A stretch of 37,398 nt of DNA from DATLOJ01 sp035536315 (lineage in GTDB: Bacteria; Actinomycetota; CADDZG01; JAHWKV01), in the NCBI GenBank assembly GCA_035536315.1, contig DATLOJ010000022.1:1-37398 (forward strand), written 5' to 3'. Shown in pieces: positions 23,212 through 33,000 of this stretch (positions within the stretch are counted from its first letter, which is position 1; each line of letters opens with the position of its first letter). The position numbers were made by a program, and so were the translations under genes. Under the pieces are notes generated by a model. That model ran no database searches and was not told where the DNA came from. It saw nothing but the letters and a program-made list of their open reading frames with translations.

Positions 23212-25023
23212 CTAGGCCGCTGCTGGAAGGGTGAATCGAAATGTGGTGCCGACACCCTTCACGCTCTCGATCCAGATGCGGCCGCCGTGGACGTCGACAT
23301 AGTGCTTGGCAATCGAAAGGCCGATTCCGGTTCCTTTTCGCGAGGCCGTCTGGCCCGGCACCTGGTAGTAGCGCTCGAACACCTTTTTCTTGTCCGACTC
23401 GGCTATTCCCACGCCGTGATCCTGAACCGCGATCTCAACCTCACCCGACTTCGTGGTCGCCAGGATCGTGATGCTGTCCGTGCCCGGAGAGAACTTGACA
23501 GCGTTCGTCAAGAGATTGACGAAGATGCGTTCGACCGCATCGCGATCGGCACTGACCCAGATTCCGGGTTCGAACTCCAGGTCCACTCGGTGTCCAAGGA
23601 GAGCGCCGGAGAGAGTCGCGACAATTCGGGTGATCATGTCGTGAAGCTCGAGTCTTTCCACACGGATCTCTTCGCGTCCTTCAGACAACTTCGAGAAGTC
23701 GAGAAGCTGTTCGACCATTCGCTTCATTTCGCGCCCCTGCTGGCTCAGCTGCTTAACAAAGTCGAGGCGGCTCGAGTCGTCCAGCCTTTCCCAGTTGCGC
23801 GCAAGAGTTTCCGAGAAGCCCACGATCACCGTGAGAGGTGTGCGGAGCTCATGCGAAACCATCGAAATGAACTCGTCCTTTAACGAGTCGACCTCGCGCA
23901 ATCTTTTGGCTGCACTCTTTTCCCTCTCGTAAGACTCGGCTCGGATGATCGCGGCGGACGCTTGCTCCGCATAGGCCTGGGCCAGGTCCTTCTCTTCATC
24001 GCCAACTCTTCCGGCGTCTGCGAAGTAAACGTTGAGAGCGCCTATCACTCTGGTTCCTGCTTGGAGGGGAACGGACATCATTGACTTGAAACCGAGGTTC
24101 AGGGCGACGTCACTCCACCTGGAGAACCGGGCGTCCGTTTCGATGTTGTCCACAACGATTGTTTTTCCGGTCGACATCGCCACGCTTGACGGCAGGGCAT
24201 CCTCTGTGACGATGTCCTGTTTGCCAAGGTCTTTCATGCCTTGCTGCACACCGATCCCCTGTACGGAGGCGGCCGGGGGCTGGTCCGGCTGGCGCAACAG
24301 CACCAAAGCGAACAGCGCGTTTAGCGACTGCTTTATCGATTGTGCAACTCCGTCGAGCACTTCCGTCACTCCCGATGTGGACGACATGATCCTCAGAGAT
24401 CGGTGGAGCTCAACCAGTCTTTGGTTCGCGCGCCTCTGCTCAGATGTGATGACGTGCAGTAGCAGGACCATCGAAAGCACAGACGCGTTGAACATGACTA
24501 GCGTGTACGCGTCGATGCTGTACCGCGCAGGGGCCAACCACTCAGCCAGGACCGTGAGAAGAGCAATTCCCGCCCCAACGCTGAGCCCGGCGGTCCTGCC
24601 CCCAAGGTAGGTGTGGACGGTAACGATGAGAATGTATCCGAACAGCGCAACGAATCGCGTCTCGGGGACGACCGTGTGAAACATGAACACGATGGCCAGG
24701 TCGCCGATCACCCCGGCGATCTGCATCCCCAGGCCCTCATTCTCTTTTGCCAGAAACGCCAGGAGAGTTCCGTAAGGCAGGTACAAGAGCCCGACGAGCA
24801 GGAGGAACATGGTTTTTTGGGCAGCGGTGGCGGGCAGGATCCAGGTCCCCGCGAGCGAACAGATACCGACCAGTACGCGAACGCGGTAAAGCCCAAAGGT
24901 CAGACGCCGCCGGGGAGCGCCGTTGATCGTCTCCAGGGCGAATGCGCTCTTCAACGCCAGTATGGAGCGACGAAGGGGTCGCCTGATGTCCGGCGGCGCG
25001 TGCAAACGAATGCCCACTCCCAT
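23212..25023 (-). CDS. Membrane sensor histidine kinase with GAF domain, no adjacent regulator
   Basis: 603 residues. About six hydrophobic helices occupy residues 45-192, followed by a GAF domain (about 205-365), a HisKA dimerisation domain with phospho-accepting His391 in SHELRTPL, and a HATPase_c domain with N box NLLTNAVK (503-510), DHGVGI (535-540) and GTGIGLS (564-570). All kinase motifs are intact. It senses an unknown signal through the membrane or GAF part and would phosphorylate a response regulator encoded elsewhere; the nearest receiver domain in the window is on the GGDEF-EAL protein 5 kb away. The lipoprotein gene is the next one downstream. Confidence 0.92.
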   Translation of the reverse strand: MGVGIRLHAPPDIRRPLRRSILALKSAFALETINGAPRRRLTFGLYRVRVLVGICSLAGTWILPATAAQKTMFLLLVGLLYLPYGTLLAFLAKENEGLGMQIAGVIGDLAIVFMFHTVVPETRFVALFGYILIVTVHTYLGGRTAGLSVGAGIALLTVLAEWLAPARYSIDAYTLVMFNASVLSMVLLLHVITSEQRRANQRLVELHRSLRIMSSTSGVTEVLDGVAQSIKQSLNALFALVLLRQPDQPPAASVQGIGVQQGMKDLGKQDIVTEDALPSSVAMSTGKTIVVDNIETDARFSRWSDVALNLGFKSMMSVPLQAGTRVIGALNVYFADAGRVGDEEKDLAQAYAEQASAAIIRAESYEREKSAAKRLREVDSLKDEFISMVSHELRTPLTVIVGFSETLARNWERLDDSSRLDFVKQLSQQGREMKRMVEQLLDFSKLSEGREEIRVERLELHDMITRIVATLSGALLGHRVDLEFEPGIWVSADRDAVERIFVNLLTNAVKFSPGTDSITILATTKSGEVEIAVQDHGVGIAESDKKKVFERYYQVPGQTASRKGTGIGLSIAKHYVDVHGGRIWIESVKGVGTTFRFTLPAAA

Positions 25024-25030
25024 AGGTACA

Positions 25031-25036
25031 AATGTA
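25031..25036 (-). promoter_or_regulatory. -10 hexamer of the histidine kinase promoter
   Basis: TACATT on the minus strand (25036-25031) ends 7 nt before the ATG at 25023, which has no ribosome site. An alternative promoter is TTGACT (25076-25071), 18 bp, AGTAAT (25052-25047), which would leave a leader of roughly 17-20 nt. Confidence 0.35.
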
Positions 25037-25139
25037 GGTTCCGCGAATTACTCGATGTATCGACACAAAGAGTCAATACGACTAGCTCGAAGTGACTATC
25101 GGCCGCTGGGGCTGCAGGTCGAAAGTGGGGTCCTAGCGT

Positions 25140-25145
25140 TAGTCT
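25140..25145 (+). promoter_or_regulatory. -10 hexamer of a leaderless promoter
   Basis: TAGTCT, the same hexamer as at the SOS promoter, ends 7 nt before the GTG at 25153. This favours GTG 25153 over the adjacent ATG 25156 as the start. Confidence 0.4.
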
Positions 25146-25152
25146 CGGGACC

Positions 25153-25914
25153 GTGATGATCCCGCGTCCGCCCCGAGCGATTACCTTCGACTGCTGGTCG
25201 ACGCTCATAAGCGACATCGATTGGGGAGCGACGGTCGTCGGCAGAAGGGACGCCCTGCTCAGGATTGCGGCCGGTCACGGGGTTCACCTCGATCCGGAGA
25301 AGGCCATGGAGCTGATCGAAGGATCTTGGCGTGAGCACGTCGCAGCCTGGCGCCGGGGCGAGGGTTACGGGCCGAAGGCCGCGGCACGCTGGGTGTTAGA
25401 TCAAATCGCAGCCGAGGCCGGCGACAGTCCGGCGCATATAGACGACGAGCTTGCGGACCAGATTGCCGAGGGGATCGGAAGCGCAACCTCAGAGGTTGGC
25501 ACGAACGTTGTGCCAGGGGCTCCCGAGGTCCTGGAGCAAATACGGCAGGCCGGAATACCAACGGCCCTGATCTGTGACACCGGCTTCACCCCGGGGGCCA
25601 GAGTCAGGGAGTTTCTCGAGGGCCACTCGATCAGGCTCGACCACTACTTCTTCTCCGACGAGTTCGGCGTCCCAAAGCCCCTTCGCCCCATTTTCGATGC
25701 GGCACTGGAGGCAACTGGTGCCGAGGCTGCCTCGGCGGTGCACATCGGCGACCTCAGAAGGACCGATGTTGCCGGGGCGCGGGGGGCCGGAATGGCCACG
25801 ATCAGGTTTGCCGGCGTCCACGATGACGGTTGGGAAATCGAGGAGTCGACCGGGGAGGAGGCCGACGCGGTCATTAGGTCCTGGGCAGAGCTCCCGGCCC
25901 TGGTAGGCATCTAA
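25153..25914 (+). CDS. HAD-superfamily hydrolase
   Basis: 253 residues. Motif I is TFDCWSTL with nucleophile Asp13; the second acidic residue of DxD phosphatases is Trp here, as in haloacid-dehalogenase-like members. The helical cap spans about residues 25-110. Motif II is LICDTG, motif III the Lys of FGVPKP, and motif IV GDLRRTDVAGA. It is likely a phosphatase or dehalogenase-type hydrolase of a small metabolite; the substrate is unknown. It is divergent from the histidine kinase. The 138 bp after it (25915-26052) hold the rmuC promoter and leader. Confidence 0.85.
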   Translation: MMIPRPPRAITFDCWSTLISDIDWGATVVGRRDALLRIAAGHGVHLDPEKAMELIEGSWREHVAAWRRGEGYGPKAAARWVLDQIAAEAGDSPAHIDDELADQIAEGIGSATSEVGTNVVPGAPEVLEQIRQAGIPTALICDTGFTPGARVREFLEGHSIRLDHYFFSDEFGVPKPLRPIFDAALEATGAEAASAVHIGDLRRTDVAGARGAGMATIRFAGVHDDGWEIEESTGEEADAVIRSWAELPALVGI

Positions 25915-26017
25915 AAAGCCCTTCGCTGTGGGAAGAAACGGGGCTCCAGGACCACTTTTATCCCCAAGCAACCGGTAGGCGAGCGCGCCGTCACCGGGGA
26001 GTGTCATACCCCCCCTC

Positions 26018-26062
26018 TACAGTGGTCTTATGCAAACAGGAAGGTGGACGGGGTGGAGATAG
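26018..26062 (+). promoter_or_regulatory. rmuC-adnAB promoter with a short leaderless frame
   Basis: TACAGT (26018-26023) is followed after 6 nt by ATG at 26030. That ATG opens a 10-codon frame (MQTGRWTGWR) ending at TAG 26060-26062, overlapping the rmuC start in another frame. Transcription probably begins at 26030. Whether the peptide is translated is unknown. Confidence 0.35.
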
Positions 26063-26994
26063 CTCTGGTTTTTCTTGCGTTGGCGATACTCACGGCGGCC
26101 GTGCTGATTGCGCGCCGGCCCTCCGCGCGGCCCGACCCATGGATGAAGCAGATGTGGGCCCAGCTTGCGGCAGAGGCCGAAGCGGGCCGGGTCGTTCAGG
26201 CACGGCTCGACCAGGCCGCATCATCGCTTTCATCCCTGAGCGGTGCCTTCGAGGAAAGAAGAGGGCTCGAGGAAAAGAGCACCGCAGCGGTTGAGCGCAT
26301 CGAGCGTCTTCTCGCCGGCTCGTACTCCAAGGGCAAAATGGGCGAGAACCTCCTCGCGGCGGCCCTCGACGAATTTCCTCCCGAGATGATCGAACGCAAC
26401 CTGGTAGTCGGGGGTCGGGTGTGTGAGTTCGCGCTTCGAATGGCCGACGGCAAGCTGCTTCCAATCGACTCGAAATGGCCCAGCACCTCTTTGATCGAAA
26501 AGCTCGAAACGTGTGACAGCGACCAGGTGGAGACGCTGAGAAGGCAGGCCGAGAAAGTGGTTCAGCTTCGTATCAAGGAAGCAGCTCAGTACATAGACCC
26601 CGCTTTGACGGCGCCGATGGCCGTCGTTGCCGTTCCTGACTCGATCTATGGGTGCTGTCGCAAGGCACATGCTGATGCCCGCGCTCACCGGATCGTTGTT
26701 GTGTCTTACTCCAACGCGGTCCCGATCCTTCTGTCGATCTGGAATCTTCAACGGGCGTATTCCGCGCAAGTCGAGAACGCGGGCCTTACCGCGGGCCTGC
26801 ACGAGCTTGCCGTTGTGATGAACGAGCTGAACGACAGGATGGAAGGGCACCTCGCAAGGGGGCTCAAGCAGGCGACGAATGCCATGTTCGAGATGCGATC
26901 TCTGACTTCCACGGCAAGGTCACTTCTTGTTCGGCTGACGACCCCCGATGAGAGCGCGAAGAACGCGGTCGAATTCGAGAGCGAAGCGGTCTAA
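26053..26994 (+). CDS. rmuC: RmuC-family DNA recombination protein
   Basis: 313 residues from GTG 26053, 5 nt after AGGTGG; GTG 26044 is a second possibility. The N-terminal hydrophobic helix (EIALVFLALAILTAAVLIA) anchors it in the membrane, and a short coiled-coil stretch precedes the RmuC domain (about 95-290) with LLPIDSKWPS and the conserved IYGCCRKAHADARAHRIVV region. RmuC proteins carry a restriction-endonuclease-like fold and limit inversions between short repeats in E. coli; the mechanism is unclear. The gene is 4 bp upstream of adnA, so it belongs to the recombination operon. Confidence 0.85.
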   Translation: MEIALVFLALAILTAAVLIARRPSARPDPWMKQMWAQLAAEAEAGRVVQARLDQAASSLSSLSGAFEERRGLEEKSTAAVERIERLLAGSYSKGKMGENLLAAALDEFPPEMIERNLVVGGRVCEFALRMADGKLLPIDSKWPSTSLIEKLETCDSDQVETLRRQAEKVVQLRIKEAAQYIDPALTAPMAVVAVPDSIYGCCRKAHADARAHRIVVVSYSNAVPILLSIWNLQRAYSAQVENAGLTAGLHELAVVMNELNDRMEGHLARGLKQATNAMFEMRSLTSTARSLLVRLTTPDESAKNAVEFESEAV

Positions 26995-26998
26995 CTTC

Positions 26999-29900
26999 AT
27001 GAGCATGAGTGCGCGGGGGGAAGGCGGAGGGCTCCAGCTTGGTGAGCTGGAACAGTCCGTAATCGGCAAAGACCGCGGCCCCCTCCTACTGCTCGGGGGG
27101 CCCGGAACCGGTAAGAGCACTTTGCTCGAGGAACGTTTCGTGAGCCTTGCGACGGCGGAAGGTTGCTCGCCGGACAGGGTCCTTTACCTCGTGGCCAACC
27201 GATCGACGAAGATCGCGCTTCAAGAGCGGATCACCCGCAGGCTGTTGTTCGATCACGGCATGGACGCGCTGGTCGAGGTGCCCATTTACACGTGGCACGG
27301 ACTCGCCAACCATCTGGTTACTCGCCACTACGAAGCTCTCGGATACCCGGAACCTCCCGTTTTGCTGACCAGCCCCGAACAGTGGGGCGATGTTCGCGAC
27401 GCCCTTGCCAAGGAGCAGGAGGTCAACTGGCCGAACTACGGGGGCTTGCTAAGGACGCACGGCTTTGTGGACGAGGTCGTCGACTTTTTCATCCGAGCGG
27501 GGCAGAAGCTCATGGGTGAGGAGCAGCTCATGGCTCTTGTTGCATCACGCCCCGAGTACAGCGAAATTGCAAATTTTTATCTGAAACATCGCAACCGTCT
27601 CAGACAGGGATCGCGTGTCGACTACCCAACACTTTTGGAGGACGCCACCTGGCTCATCGCAACGCATGACGAAATCAGAGAGAGCCTCCACCAGAGATTT
27701 CTGCACATCCTGGTCGACGATGCTCAGGAGCTTGCACTCGTCCAGCAAAGGTTTCTTCGCTTCGTCTCCGGATTCCTGGATGGCGGCCCTGCAGAACGGT
27801 CGCTGGTCGTCGCCGCCGATCCTGACTCGACTGTCGAGACCTTCAGGGGCGCGGACCCCACCTGGATCGATTCATTCTCGAAGGATTTCGGGCCGCATGA
27901 GCGAGTCGTCCTGGAAACCTCATACCGGCTTGGGCCGGATCTGGGAACCCGAGCAGTTGCCTTCATCTCGGACTCGGCGGAAGAGGAGTTCCGGACGAAG
28001 CACTTCTCCGGGGGGAGCGCCCTGGACATTCGAAGATACGTAAGCATGGCGTCGGAGCTCGACGGAGTCGCCCGCGAGCTGCGCCTGGCGCACCTGAGGG
28101 ACGGGGCCGCGTATGAGGACATGGCAATCCTCTTGACGACCCCGGGACCCATGCTCCCTCCACTCGAACGCGCTTTGGGTTATCTCGAGATTCCTTACTC
28201 GGTATCGGTACCGGACAGGCCGCTCGACAGAGAGCCGGCGGTCAGGGCCTTTACGAACCTGGCTCGGTTTGCGCTGGATGGGGAAGCAGAGCTGCTACCA
28301 GAGCTATTGCGTGCCCCGCTGGTCGGGATGGCAGAACAGCAAAGTCGCGAGCTCGAACGGGCAGCGCGTTTCGAGGGGATCAGCCTGAAGGAGGCCGTCG
28401 TCGCTCCTCCATCCGATCTTTCTGCCGTTACAAGAGAAAGCCTCGAGGAGCTTCGCAGGCTGCGCGACATCGTGGTTGCAAACAAGGACGCGCGGGCCGA
28501 TGTTGCCTTTTGGGCGGTATGGGAACAGGCTCGGTACTACCGGGAGCTGACCGGTCTTGCATTCAGCGAGCACCTCGCCAGCTCTGCGAACCGAGACCTC
28601 GACGCCCTTGTGGTATTCGCCAGGGCGCTTGGGAGATTTGTCGAGAGGCGCCGGGGCTCCGGCACGATCTCGGAATATCTGGAGGCCATTGGGCGTGCCG
28701 ACTTCGGCGCGGACCCGTGGCTCCCTCCGGAAAGACGCGGCCGCGGAGTTCAGATCCTTTCGTTTCATGCGGCGAAGGGCCGTGAATGGAAAATCGTCGC
28801 GGTTACCGGTTGCTTCGAGGGGGCCCTTCCGAAAGGCAGGCGCGCTCAAGGGATGTTCGACCCTTACTTTCCTGAAGAGCCAAGCGCGGTAGGCCGTGCA
28901 AAGAAGAACGAGATGGAGGATCGAAGGGTCTTCTTTCTTGGAATCACGCGGGCCACGGAGCGTTGCATTGTCACCGCCTCGCCTGGTCCGAGCAGACGCA
29001 GCAGGCCGAGCCGGTTTCTGGAGGAACTCGCGGGAGGCGAACTCGAAGCTCAAGAGATCGTCGAACTGCCGCCTCTTACATTCTCGGAGGCCGCGGCCCG
29101 CTATCGCCGGAGCCTGGGCTCAGTAGAAGAGAGTCCGGCTGAACGAGTGGCTGCCCTTTCGGCAATTGCGGAGATCTGCAAGGTGTCGCCCGAGTGCATC
29201 GGCGCACATCCCGAGGAGTGGTGGTGGCGGTGGGATTGGACCGAGGGAGCGGTGTCTCTTCGTCTTCAGGACCCTACAGACAAAGTCCCCGCCGACAAGC
29301 TGCGTACCAGCTATTCGCGGATATCGAACTACGACAACTGCGGATTGCAGTACCTGTGCTCGGTCGTCCTCGGGCTCGATCCTGAAACCTCACACAACAT
29401 GGCGTTCGGGACGTGGATCCATCAGATATTCGAGGACTGCGAAAAGGAGCCCAGCGATGAGCAGAAGGCCACCGGCAGGCGCTGGCTGACCAACACGCAA
29501 ATGGTCATCGATCGGTTCGAGGAGCTGTTCGACGGGTCGGTCTTTCCCAACAAAGCGATTGCTCGGCAGTTCCACAAGGACGGCCTTGCGATGCTCGACA
29601 GATATGTGAGATTCCTGAAGCCGAGCGAAGCGGTGCTGGCCGAGCACAAGTTCGAGCTCGACTTCCGTGGGCACCTCATCACCGGACGAATCGACAGGGT
29701 CGACCGTAAAGCACAGAACATTGTGGTCTCGGACTACAAGACCTCACGCAACCCCATTTTCATGAACGAGGCTCAGGAATCTCTTCAGTTGGCGATCTAC
29801 TACCAGGCCGCTGTGTCGGATCCCGAAATCGTGAAGCATGGTGCGCCAATCTCGATGCAGTTCATCTACCCCGGCCACATGTCCTACGGCAAGCCATCGC

Positions 29901-30070
29901 GCAGAACGCAGACGGTCGACCAGGCCAAGGAAGCTCTTGAACGTCTTCCAGCCTTGATCGAAGGTGTCCTTTCGGAGGACTTTCGTCCGAACCCGGAAGC
30001 GGACTGCAAATGGTGCCGGTTCAAACCGCTCTGCCCGCTTTGGCCCGAGGGCAAGGAGCTGTCGCCATGA
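26999..30070 (+). CDS. adnA: AdnA-like helicase-nuclease subunit (UvrD/RecB family)
   Basis: 1023 residues from ATG 26999. Walker A GGPGTGKST is at 33-41 (Lys39); motif II reads VDDAQE at 239-244, unusual against the DE.QD of active UvrD helicases. The C-terminal PD-(D/E)XK nuclease has GRIDRVD with Asp899 and SDYKT with Asp912/Lys914. Cysteines in YDNCGLQYLC and CKWCRFKPLC fit a 4Fe-4S cluster as in AddB-type nucleases. AdnAB resects double-strand breaks in mycobacteria, with the motor in AdnB and nucleases in both; the drifted motif II agrees with a weak AdnA motor. The stop overlaps the adnB start by 4 bp. Confidence 0.88.
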   Translation: MSMSARGEGGGLQLGELEQSVIGKDRGPLLLLGGPGTGKSTLLEERFVSLATAEGCSPDRVLYLVANRSTKIALQERITRRLLFDHGMDALVEVPIYTWHGLANHLVTRHYEALGYPEPPVLLTSPEQWGDVRDALAKEQEVNWPNYGGLLRTHGFVDEVVDFFIRAGQKLMGEEQLMALVASRPEYSEIANFYLKHRNRLRQGSRVDYPTLLEDATWLIATHDEIRESLHQRFLHILVDDAQELALVQQRFLRFVSGFLDGGPAERSLVVAADPDSTVETFRGADPTWIDSFSKDFGPHERVVLETSYRLGPDLGTRAVAFISDSAEEEFRTKHFSGGSALDIRRYVSMASELDGVARELRLAHLRDGAAYEDMAILLTTPGPMLPPLERALGYLEIPYSVSVPDRPLDREPAVRAFTNLARFALDGEAELLPELLRAPLVGMAEQQSRELERAARFEGISLKEAVVAPPSDLSAVTRESLEELRRLRDIVVANKDARADVAFWAVWEQARYYRELTGLAFSEHLASSANRDLDALVVFARALGRFVERRRGSGTISEYLEAIGRADFGADPWLPPERRGRGVQILSFHAAKGREWKIVAVTGCFEGALPKGRRAQGMFDPYFPEEPSAVGRAKKNEMEDRRVFFLGITRATERCIVTASPGPSRRSRPSRFLEELAGGELEAQEIVELPPLTFSEAAARYRRSLGSVEESPAERVAALSAIAEICKVSPECIGAHPEEWWWRWDWTEGAVSLRLQDPTDKVPADKLRTSYSRISNYDNCGLQYLCSVVLGLDPETSHNMAFGTWIHQIFEDCEKEPSDEQKATGRRWLTNTQMVIDRFEELFDGSVFPNKAIARQFHKDGLAMLDRYVRFLKPSEAVLAEHKFELDFRGHLITGRIDRVDRKAQNIVVSDYKTSRNPIFMNEAQESLQLAIYYQAAVSDPEIVKHGAPISMQFIYPGHMSYGKPSRRTQTVDQAKEALERLPALIEGVLSEDFRPNPEADCKWCRFKPLCPLWPEGKELSP

Positions 30071-33000
30071 CGTCTGTTGCTTCTCCGGCCGTTCTTGCGG
30101 GGCTTCGTGGAAACGCGCCCACCGCCGAGCAGTGGACTGCCATCACTCATCCTCTCGAGCCCATTCACCTGATCGCGGGGGCCGGATCAGGCAAGACGGC
30201 TGTAATGGCGGCGCGTATCGCATGGATCATCGAGACCTGCGGTTACTCCCCCTCACAGGTCCTTGGGCTGACGTTCACGAACAAAGCAGCCGAGGAGCTC
30301 GAGCAGAGGGTGCAGGGCGCCCTCGTTGCCATGGATCGCGCCGGCGACGAGGAGATAACCGTTCAGACTTATCACGCGTTCGCGGCCCGGATAGTTCGGG
30401 AGCACGGTCTTCTCGAAGGAGTCGAGCCGGATGCGAGCCTCTTGTCGGAAGCGCAGCAATGGCAGCTCGTGCTCTCATGCATCGACGACCTCCCTGCATT
30501 CGAAGCAATCGAGCTTCGCTCCGGCATGGGGATTGTTCGTGCGACGCTCGAGCTCTCGTCCCGGCTCGCCGACCACATCGTGGGTACGTCGGACGTCGAG
30601 GCGGCGGCAGATCGAATACTCGCCACGCGCGAACTGATCGACGACGACATCGTTACCACCGCACAGAAACGCAAGGAGCTCTGCCGGGCGGTCGACGCGT
30701 ACCAGGCGGCGAAGGCCAGTAGGCAGCGCATCGACTTTGGAGATCAGGTAACCCGTGCCGTGACGATTCTCGAACGCCACAAGGACGTGCGGGACCTCTA
30801 CCGCGAGAGGTTTCCCATAGTGCTTCTCGATGAGTACCAGGACACAAACGTCGCGCAGAGAAGGTTGATACAGGCACTCGTTCCGGAGGGCGGGGCAGTC
30901 ACCGCTGTGGGGGACGCACGGCAGGCCATATACGCGTTTCGCGGAGCGACCATGTACAACCTCATCGGATTCCCGAATGACTTTCCGCGGCCCGGCTCGG
31001 CGGATGCTTATCCCGCGGTCTCGCTGTCTGAGAATTTCCGTTCCGGTTCCAAGATCCTCGAGGTGGCGAACTCGGTTGTTGCAGGGATCGACCCCGAACG
31101 CAGACCAGGCGCACCTTTGCGTTCTCACCCCGGCAACGGCGAGGGGCGCGTGCTCGCCGGGGTCTTCAGTGATGAGCGGGTAGAGGCGGACTGGATAGCC
31201 GGGCAGTGCGAGGAGCTTCACGGCCGGGCCACTGCCGAAGGGCGGGAGTCGGTGAAGTGGAAGGACATCGCCATTCTCGTCAGACGAAAGGCCGCAATGG
31301 CAGCGCTTGTCGATGCGTTTGCAAATCGAGATATCCCTCTCGAGGTTGTGGGACTTGGGGGCCTGCTCAAGACACCCGAGGTGACCGAAGTCGTCGCGTG
31401 GCTGCGATGTCTCGAGACTCGCCCCGGCGCTAACAGATGGCTTGCCAGAGTCTTGATGGGCCCGCGCTGGCGGATCAACTACCGTGATCTCGCTCTGTGC
31501 GCGCGGTGGGCTGCGGGGCGGAACATCGAATTCAGGCTCCGGCTGGCCGGCGGCGATGAGGAAATCGCAAGGGATCTGGCTCCCGGGGATGTTGGCTATT
31601 CACTGATCGAGACCCTCGATCACCTGGATGAGATCGAGGGCCTCGGCGAAGAAGCAAAAAGAAGGCTCAGCCTTTTCTATGGGCGTGTGAACGATCTTCG
31701 TCAAAAGAAGAGTCTCTCGCTGCTAGAAATCGTTCAAGAGGTGACGCGCAGCGCGGGGATCTTCGATGCGCTTTCCTCGTCAGCCTCACGCGCAGCTGCG
31801 GCAGCTCGGCAGAACCTGACCAACTTCTTCGACCAGGTGGCAGCATTCTCCCCGGTCGAGGGCGAGGCGAACCTTCAAACTTTTCTCGCCTACCTCGATG
31901 CCGCCGACGAAGCGGAGGAGACTCTCGAGTCGGCGCAGCCGGCTGAGCAGGACTCGGTAAAGCTGATGACAATCCACCAGGCCAAGGGTCTCGAGTTCGA
32001 GTGCGTGTTCCTTCCGTCGGTCGCAGCCGGGAAGAAGAGACTGAGGGACGGGGAAGCTCCCCCGAAGGGAATAGACAAGAACTCTTACGTGTACTCGATC
32101 TTTCCGAACACGAGAACCACCAACCCGCTGACCACTTACACGGATTTGCCGTACGAGGTCAGGCACGACTCTTCGTTTTTGCCCCGTTGGACCGGGAAGC
32201 TGGCTGCGTTCAAGCTGGACGTGCGCGACAGAGTTCTCGAAGACGAACGCCGTCTGTTCTATGTGGCCCTGACGAGGGCCAAGCAAAGGCTCGCGGTGAC
32301 GGCTGCCCATTGGTACGGGCGTGAGAAGGCACCAAAAGGACCGTCTCTTTTTCTCGATGAGCTGTGCGAGTTGGGCGACGGGCTGGTGGAGGTCGTTTCC
32401 CAAAGCGAGGCCCCCGAAGAGAATCCAATAGTCGCCGCCCTCGGTCTTCAAACAATGTGGCCTCCCGTTCCGCGGACAGGAGTCGACGACCCACTTTTAC
32501 CGGAAGGCTGGGGAGTCGCGGCTGAGGAGGTGGTGGCGGGGCGTTTGCAGGTCCATGACTTGATGGACAGGCTGCCTGCCGACGAGCGCGCGAGGGCGCA
32601 GGTGCGCGCTGGTGAGCTCGCTCTCGAGCTGGAGCTGCTTGTGAACGCAAGTAAAGAGAGCCCTGAGGCATCCAGTCGGCCCTCCGTCCTGTCGGCGACC
32701 AACCTCGTGAAGCTGAGGAGCGGTGATCTGTCGTACTCCACGTTGCAGCGTCCCCTTCCCGAGCGGCCCAACGCGAAGAGGATGCTGGGAACTCAAATTC
32801 ATCGTCTCATCGAGGAGCAGGCCCGAAGCAGGGACGGAGTGACGATGGGAGCCTCGACGTATCCGGACGAAGAAGAGCTCGACGAGCCCTCAGATCCGGA
32901 AGACATCGTTGCCGCGACCGCGGCCGCGATCGAAACCTGGAAGTCGAAGTTCGGCGACAGGGTTCCGGCCCGCCTTCCTTCGGGTGAGCTGATGCTCGAG

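Noticed and set aside
23197..23883. Plus-strand reading frame of 228 codons opposite the histidine kinase
   Set aside because: Low-complexity peptide without recognisable motifs, while the minus strand shows intact kinase motifs.
25917..25960. Hairpin AGCCC/GGGCT after the HAD gene
   Set aside because: Five base pairs with a loop near 20 nt and no T tract; too weak to call.
30010..30066. Upstream extension of adnB
   Set aside because: It lies inside adnA and has no ribosome site; ATG 30067 has AAGGAG and the usual ATGA overlap.
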